From: Actinomycetes bacterium | Lineage (GTDB): Bacteria > Actinomycetota > Acidimicrobiia > Acidimicrobiales > Acidimicrobiaceae | Length of the DNA stretch: 9,238 bases | Direction: 5' to 3' | Assembly: GCA_021823045.1 (NCBI GenBank) | Contig: JAKAPB010000043.1 | Span: forward strand, 1-9,238 | Part shown: positions 5,397 through 9,238 of the stretch, piece after piece | Numbering within the stretch: the first letter of the stretch is position 1 | Layout: each line of letters opens with the position of its first letter | Notes under the pieces: generated by a model | What the model saw: the letters and a program-made list of their open reading frames with translations, nothing else | Databases searched by the model: none | Told to the model about the DNA's origin: nothing | Program-made: the position numbers and the translations under genes

Positions 5397-7168
5397 CAAC
5401 GCAACCAGCTGACGGCGCGGTGAGTTCAAGGATGACTGGGGCTGATGCGCTCGTCGCCCAACTTGAGGCCTACGGCGTCGAGTACGTCTTTGGCCTGTGT
5501 GGGCACACGAATATTGCGGTTCTCGATGCCCTAAGTCGTTCGAGCATTAATTTTGTCATAAATCGTCACGAACAGGCTGCTGCACACGCTGCAGATGGAT
5601 ATGCGCGGGCCTCGGGTAAGCCGGGGGTACTGCTCTCTCATGTAGGACCGGGAATGATCAACGCCGCTACCGGCGTCTATACCGCAGCTTTGGACTCGGT
5701 CCCTCTGATCGCAATTGCCGGCGACGTGCCAAGCTATTACTACGGCCGGCACCCACACCAGGAGATCAATCTACATAACAACTCGTCTCAGGCCGACGTC
5801 TATCGTCCCTTTGTCAAAAGGGCTTGGAACGTCGAAAGGGTTGAGGATCTCCCTAGATTCACTGAACGTGCATTTTGGACCGCTACGTCGGGCAGGCCGG
5901 GCGCAGTATTGCTAAATGTGCCGATGGACCTATTTTCCCGGGAGTTGCCAGCGAGCTATACTCCATCGCCATCACTTCCGCAGGAAAGCCCTTTACCTGG
6001 GCTAGCCGTTGGTGTCGCCGACCAGATTGCTCGCATCCTTGCATCTGCTGAGCGACCCCTCATTTACCTTGGGGGAGGAGTTCGTAAAAAGGAGAGCCTT
6101 TCTGCGCTCGTCGACCTGGCAGAGCACCTCGATATTCCGATTGCCCACTCGCTTATGGGCAAGGGCGCTGTCGCCGATGAACACCCACTCGTGATAGGAA
6201 TGACCGGATTTTGGGGTTTGGAGCTGACCAACGACTATGCCCGAAACGCTGACGTCGTAATAGCGCTTGGCACGCGTTTCGCCGAGACGGATTCAAGTTC
6301 TTGGATGCCGGAGTACACCTGGCAGATGCCCCCCACGCGATTGATTCAAATAGATATTGATCCAGAGGAGATCGGCAGGAACTATCCGGTCGAGCTGGGA
6401 ATTGTTGCCGATGTCAATCAAGCAGTGGTCGAGATTGACAAGTCGGTCCATTCCCTCGCTCCTGGTGGCAGGGAGCGTCCAGAGCTGCGTAAGAAGATAG
6501 CTGAGACTAGGGCAGAGCTTTGGGCTGGTACCAAGGAACGTGGGTCGTCTGACCAGTTTCCACTTCGCCCCGAGAGGATCTTGCAAGACCTTCTGGAAAC
6601 CTTGCCCAATGATGCGATCCTCGTGACTGATGTTGGCTGGAACAAAAACGGTGTAGCTCAGTGCTACAAGCTTCCCAAGGAGGGCAAGTTCATCACTCCG
6701 GGCGGTGCGTCGACTATGGGCTTCGGACCAGCTGCTGCTATCGGTGTCCAGATTGCTCAGCCTAATCGCGTGGTCGTAGCGCTTATTGGTGACGGCGGAA
6801 TGAGTGCGCAACTCCCCTCGGTGCCTACTGGGGTCGAGCAGGGAGTCCCGGTGATCTGGGTGGTGATGAACAATAGAGCCCATGGAACGATCGCAGATCT
6901 TGAACATTCGAACTACGGGCATAGCTTTGGAACTACCTTCACGGACCCATCTGGAGAGCCGTATTCCCCAGACTTTGCTGCATATGCCCGAGCCTGTGGT
7001 GCAGATGGTTATAGCATCGGCTCGGCTGATGAGTTCAAGGCTGCCTTGGCGAAAGCGATCGAGTCGAGGCGACCTGCTCTACTAGACGTTCCGATGGTCA
7101 ATGAGCCGGTTCCGACTCCGGGGCACTGGAATATCAACGATATCTACCAGGGCCGATTCTTCGACTGA
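5393..7168 (+). CDS. ThDP-dependent acetolactate-synthase-like enzyme
   Basis: A 591-residue enzyme of the ThDP superfamily with the acetolactate synthase layout: an N-terminal PYR domain (about 15-180), a central domain (about 205-355) and a C-terminal PP domain (about 395-570). The cofactor-activating Glu is Glu60 in NRHEQAAAHAADGYARA. The Mg-ThDP motif is GDGG at 466-469 with Asn493-Asn494 downstream. Glyoxylate carboligase has Val at the Glu position, so this is not that enzyme. Relatives include acetolactate synthase, sulfoacetaldehyde acetyltransferase and cyclic 1,2-dione hydrolases such as IolD. No regulatory subunit gene follows, so an ordinary biosynthetic IlvB role is unlikely. The start is TTG 5393, overlapping the upstream TGA, with AAAGGAG (5379-5385) 7 bases before it; the ATG at 5432 has no spaced binding site. 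The coupled dehydrogenase suggests it cleaves or condenses the keto product of that enzyme. Confidence 0.9.
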   Translation: MTTQPADGAVSSRMTGADALVAQLEAYGVEYVFGLCGHTNIAVLDALSRSSINFVINRHEQAAAHAADGYARASGKPGVLLSHVGPGMINAATGVYTAALDSVPLIAIAGDVPSYYYGRHPHQEINLHNNSSQADVYRPFVKRAWNVERVEDLPRFTERAFWTATSGRPGAVLLNVPMDLFSRELPASYTPSPSLPQESPLPGLAVGVADQIARILASAERPLIYLGGGVRKKESLSALVDLAEHLDIPIAHSLMGKGAVADEHPLVIGMTGFWGLELTNDYARNADVVIALGTRFAETDSSSWMPEYTWQMPPTRLIQIDIDPEEIGRNYPVELGIVADVNQAVVEIDKSVHSLAPGGRERPELRKKIAETRAELWAGTKERGSSDQFPLRPERILQDLLETLPNDAILVTDVGWNKNGVAQCYKLPKEGKFITPGGASTMGFGPAAAIGVQIAQPNRVVVALIGDGGMSAQLPSVPTGVEQGVPVIWVVMNNRAHGTIADLEHSNYGHSFGTTFTDPSGEPYSPDFAAYARACGADGYSIGSADEFKAALAKAIESRRPALLDVPMVNEPVPTPGHWNINDIYQGRFFD

Positions 7169-7264
7169 AAAACTTTAGGGAAGCGGGGCCCTTCTCGTGG
7201 TGACGGGGGAAACTCGGGGTAAATCGAAAAGTAAAAAGCGTTAGAAACTTAAGAGAGGATTGAA

Positions 7265-7639
7265 ATGACGCAAGTGATCGACCCATTCAGGGACGGACGG
7301 CCGCTCTGGCTGGGACTCGACGAAGAGGGATTTCGTCGCAAGGTGTTTCAGGTAATTGGAAAAGACCTGCGTGATACCGAGTTTTTGAATGCCGGCCTGA
7401 CCATCTTCGAACCCGGTGAGGCGTCGTCGATGCATAACCATCCCGAGTCAGAGGAGATCGATTTCATAGTGCAAGGTGAGGGCGAGGTTGTTGATACCGA
7501 CGGCAAGCGCACTCCATTTGCAGAGCACACGTTCATGTACATAAAAAAGGGGGTATGGCACCAGCACGTTAATACTGGGAGGGAGCCGCTGTGGCTTATC
7601 TGGATTTATGGACCTCATGGAGAGCTTCCAACAACATAG
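7265..7639 (+). CDS. Single-domain cupin protein
   Basis: A 124-residue protein with one cupin beta-barrel. Motif 1 is clear: Gly51, His57, His59, Glu64 and Gly71 in the G-x5-HxH-x4-E-x6-G pattern. Motif 2 is KKGVWHQHVN, with His99 and Asn103; the usual Pro before Gly is Lys. The 3-His/1-Glu metal site is therefore complete, so a bound divalent metal is likely. Small cupins act as isomerases, epimerases, dioxygenases, lyases or sugar-binding proteins, and the sequence does not say which. GAGAGGA (7252-7258) precedes the ATG. It lies 96 bases after the ThDP gene and 39 before the transporter gene, all in one direction, so it probably handles the same compound. Processing of an enol, keto or sugar-acid intermediate is a reasonable guess. 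Confidence 0.9.
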   Translation: MTQVIDPFRDGRPLWLGLDEEGFRRKVFQVIGKDLRDTEFLNAGLTIFEPGEASSMHNHPESEEIDFIVQGEGEVVDTDGKRTPFAEHTFMYIKKGVWHQHVNTGREPLWLIWIYGPHGELPTT

Positions 7640-7663
7640 TTCGACGCTAGCGTCAGAATTTCA

Positions 7664-7670
7664 AAAGGAG
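7664..7670 (+). promoter_or_regulatory. Strong ribosome binding site for the binding protein
   Basis: AAAGGAG, 8 bases before the ATG at 7679, is close to the ideal Shine-Dalgarno. This suits a binding protein, which is usually made in excess over the other transporter parts. Confidence 0.7.
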
Positions 7671-7678
7671 AGAAAGTA

Positions 7679-8707
7679 ATGCGTTTTAGGTTGACATCAA
7701 CAAAGTCCCGCAGGATCTTTGGTCTTGGTTCCGCTGCTATTTTAGCCACGGGCCTAGCCGCCTGTGGCTCGTCTTCGAGTAGCACTTCGACTACTCAAGC
7801 CGGTTCGGCAACTACCGCCGCTAAGAAAACATATACAATCGCCTATGTGCCAGGCGCAACCGGCGTAGCCTTTTATGACTCGCTAGCTGCGGGAATGAAG
7901 GCAACGGCGGCATCATATGGAATGAAGTTTGTCTACCAAGGAGCAGCAGCATTCAGTCCTTCTGCTCAGACCCCGATCGTTGACGGCGTCTGCACGCAGC
8001 ACCCAAGCGTATTGGTTGTCTCTCCGACGGACCCAGTGGCCATGGCCCCAGCGATCAATACCTGCTTGAGTGCAGGGATTCCAGTGATCACGACGGATAC
8101 GACGCTAAGTAATACTTCGCAAATCAGCAGCCAGATCACGACTAGTAACCTTCAAGGTGGCAAGGCAGCCGCTGACTTTATCGGCAAGGCCCTTGGTGGC
8201 AGCGGGCAAGTGGCGGTATTGAGCCTGTCGGCTACGGCGACTACTCAGGTCCTTCGTGTTCAGGGATTTGAAAACGAACTGAAAGCCGCCTACCCGAACA
8301 TCCAGGTTGTCGCCGTTCAGTATACTGGACAAGCGATCGCTGATTCGACAACGGCCGTGAACGCCCTAATGCTCGCCCATCCTGGGATTAAGGCCATCTT
8401 CTCAGTATCCGGCACTGGTGCCGAAGGCGCAGCGGATGCTTTTGCAGCCAACGGGACGACGGGGAAAGTCGTCAACGTCGGATTCGACGCCGGTCCCAAC
8501 ACGGTCAAGATGCTTCAGTCTGGAGAGATTTCGGCCACGGTTGCACAGCAGGCTTCCCAAGAGGGCGTGTTGGCCGCACAGTATGCCCATGACATCCTCA
8601 CTGGAAACAAGTCGGCTGTTCAGGCGAAGATTCAGCTTCCTGACGTGCTCATTACCAGTGCTCAGTCCAAGTTGGCTAGCTTCTCGAAGTACTTCTACAA
8701 GCTCTAG
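7679..8707 (+). CDS. Sugar-type ABC transporter substrate-binding lipoprotein
   Basis: A 342-residue exported lipoprotein of the type I periplasmic-binding-protein fold (Peripl_BP_4, RbsB-like). A basic N-terminus (RFRLTSTKSRR) and hydrophobic stretch lead to the lipobox LAAC with Cys29 as the lipidated residue. A Ser/Thr/Ala linker to about residue 50 follows. The two-lobed domain covers about 52-310, with TYTIAYVPG as first strand, VLVVSPTDPVAMAP, SAGIPVITTDT, RVQGFENEL and VVNVGFDAGP as family landmarks. Cys105 and Cys129 could form a disulfide in the N-terminal lobe. It would capture a sugar, polyol or related molecule outside the membrane and pass it to an ABC permease and ATPase, of which only the probable ATPase start is in the window. 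Its place in the IclR-linked operon suggests the ligand is the substrate of the dehydrogenase pathway, but the ligand is not predictable here. Confidence 0.93.
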   Translation: MRFRLTSTKSRRIFGLGSAAILATGLAACGSSSSSTSTTQAGSATTAAKKTYTIAYVPGATGVAFYDSLAAGMKATAASYGMKFVYQGAAAFSPSAQTPIVDGVCTQHPSVLVVSPTDPVAMAPAINTCLSAGIPVITTDTTLSNTSQISSQITTSNLQGGKAAADFIGKALGGSGQVAVLSLSATATTQVLRVQGFENELKAAYPNIQVVAVQYTGQAIADSTTAVNALMLAHPGIKAIFSVSGTGAEGAADAFAANGTTGKVVNVGFDAGPNTVKMLQSGEISATVAQQASQEGVLAAQYAHDILTGNKSAVQAKIQLPDVLITSAQSKLASFSKYFYKL

Positions 8708-8710
8708 TCA

Positions 8711-8767
8711 TTGACTAAGTGGAAAGTGTCCCGGCGGCCAAGAATCCAATGGGGCACTTTCCGTCAA
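8711..8767 (+). terminator. Long hairpin after the binding-protein gene (terminator or stabiliser)
   Basis: GGAAAGTGTCCC (8721-8732) pairs with GGGGCACTTTCC (8751-8762), twelve pairs with one T-G, around an 18-base loop. TTGAC (8711-8715) and GTCAA (8763-8767) extend it beyond a one-sided bulge (8716-8720). It starts 3 bases after the stop. Only a short TTTT (8773-8776) follows, so it may be a partial terminator or a 3' stabilising stem that gives excess binding-protein mRNA over the downstream transporter genes. Confidence 0.65.
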
Positions 8768-9143
8768 GTGAGTTTTGTCCGTATTCAGTCTTTAGCCTTA
8801 GTTTCAGGTCAGGAATAGTTAGTGCGTGTTTCGAGGGAGCATCTGGTTCTTCGACTTGCGTAGGTGGGTTGGTCGCAGGGGACTCCTAGGGGGATTACGG
8901 TCCTGTTGTTTTCCCCACTGGAACACGCCGTGCAAGGCACTTCAAACCCCAAACTAGCGCCAGCACCTTCAAGGTTTTTAGGTATGACCAAGTGCCGATC
9001 AAAAGACTGCCCCTATCAAATGGGCCAATTCGGCGGTTTCAACAATCCATGTCGAAGATTTCTCGAGAGAATCCAAAGAGAACTTAACTTGGAGTCAGTT
9101 TTGCAACAATGGTGTGCTCTAGTTTTTCCAGAGGAGTAATTTG
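8768..9143 (+). other. Gap between binding-protein and transporter genes
   Basis: About 375 bases without a recognised gene, unusually long for the inside of a sugar ABC operon. A 91-codon frame (8864-9139, with internal ATG 8984) ends just after the ribosome binding site of the next gene. Its product contains CRSKDCPYQMG and a helical FLERIQRELNLESVLQQ, but it has no good ribosome binding site and no known family, so I do not call it a gene. No known riboswitch is recognisable by eye. A second promoter for the transporter genes could lie here. Confidence 0.4.
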
Positions 9144-9238
9144 ATGATAACGAGCGACAGGATCGATTTGCTCGATGAAGGGGGGATCGCTATGGGTGCG
9201 CGCTTGGCGGTAAAGGGCGTGTCGAAGCATGAGATCGG
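9144..9238 (+). CDS. Probable ABC transporter ATP-binding protein (start only, runs off window)
   Basis: Only about 31 codons are visible. The inner part reads MGARLAVKGVSK, which matches the first beta strand of ABC ATPases (pattern L-x-V-x-G-V-S-K before the ATP-binding core); Walker A would lie beyond the window. Two starts are plausible: ATG 9144 with GAGGAG (9131-9136) 7 bases before it, and ATG 9192 with AAGGGGGG (9178-9185) 6 bases before it. The second gives the more typical N-terminus. A sugar-type ATPase is expected after the binding-protein gene, and that context is half of the evidence. Confidence 0.5.
   Translation, partial: MITSDRIDLLDEGGIAMGARLAVKGVSKHEI

Noticed and set aside
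6293..6922. Minus-strand 209-codon frame
   Set aside because: It lies entirely inside the ThDP enzyme gene, which has clear family motifs; this is a shadow frame.
5393..7168. Assigning the ThDP gene as ilvB, gcl or iolD
   Set aside because: No IlvN partner, catalytic Glu present (unlike glyoxylate carboligase), and no other inositol genes nearby; no specific symbol is justified.
1..9238. CRISPR array or classical antiphage system
   Set aside because: No regularly spaced repeat series and no effector genes; the only defence-like unit is the VapC/Phd toxin-antitoxin pair.

Overview
The window looks like mid-GC actinobacterial DNA. The lipoprotein has an LAAC lipobox followed by a Ser/Thr/Ala-rich linker, purine-rich Shine-Dalgarno sites are common, and GC is moderate (low-to-mid 50s by eye). 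An acidimicrobial-type actinobacterium would fit, but that is an inference from style and not a taxonomic identification.

Left third (about 1-2080), accessory DNA. The window opens with what looks like the right end of an IS200/IS605-type tnpB element: a GC-rich hairpin plus a possible TnpB C-terminal reading frame. It abuts the stop codon of a leftward type II toxin-antitoxin operon, a Phd/YefM-type antitoxin followed by a VapC PIN-domain toxin. The operon has a clean palindromic operator at its promoter. Just beyond it are copies of the heptamer TGTCCGA/TCGGACA and then the 3' half of a tRNA-Val(UAC) gene without its 5' half. This is the expected footprint of an integrative element that used a tRNA gene as attachment site. 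It suggests the toxin-antitoxin module lies inside the distal end of such an element and the DNA to the right is host flank. About 880 bases after the tRNA fragment hold no gene I recognise.

Middle (2080-2980). A leftward DUF1801 protein is followed by about 420 unassigned bases and then an elaborate nested inverted repeat beside AT-rich direct repeats.

Right half (2976-9238), a catabolic and uptake locus. A leftward IclR-family regulator is divergent from a rightward gene set: two small unassigned ORFs, a zinc-dependent medium-chain dehydrogenase, a ThDP-dependent acetolactate-synthase-like enzyme, a single-domain cupin, a sugar-type ABC substrate-binding lipoprotein and, after a 436-base gap with a large hairpin, the start of what is probably the ABC ATPase. 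Start and stop codons overlap by four bases at three successive junctions (ATGA, ATGA, TTGA) from the first small ORF to the ThDP enzyme. The layout suggests uptake of a polyol, cyclitol or related compound, NAD(P)-linked oxidation of a hydroxyl, and ThDP-dependent C-C bond cleavage or carboligation, controlled by the IclR protein at a shared operator. The substrate cannot be read from the sequence, and I do not recognise this gene combination as a named pathway.
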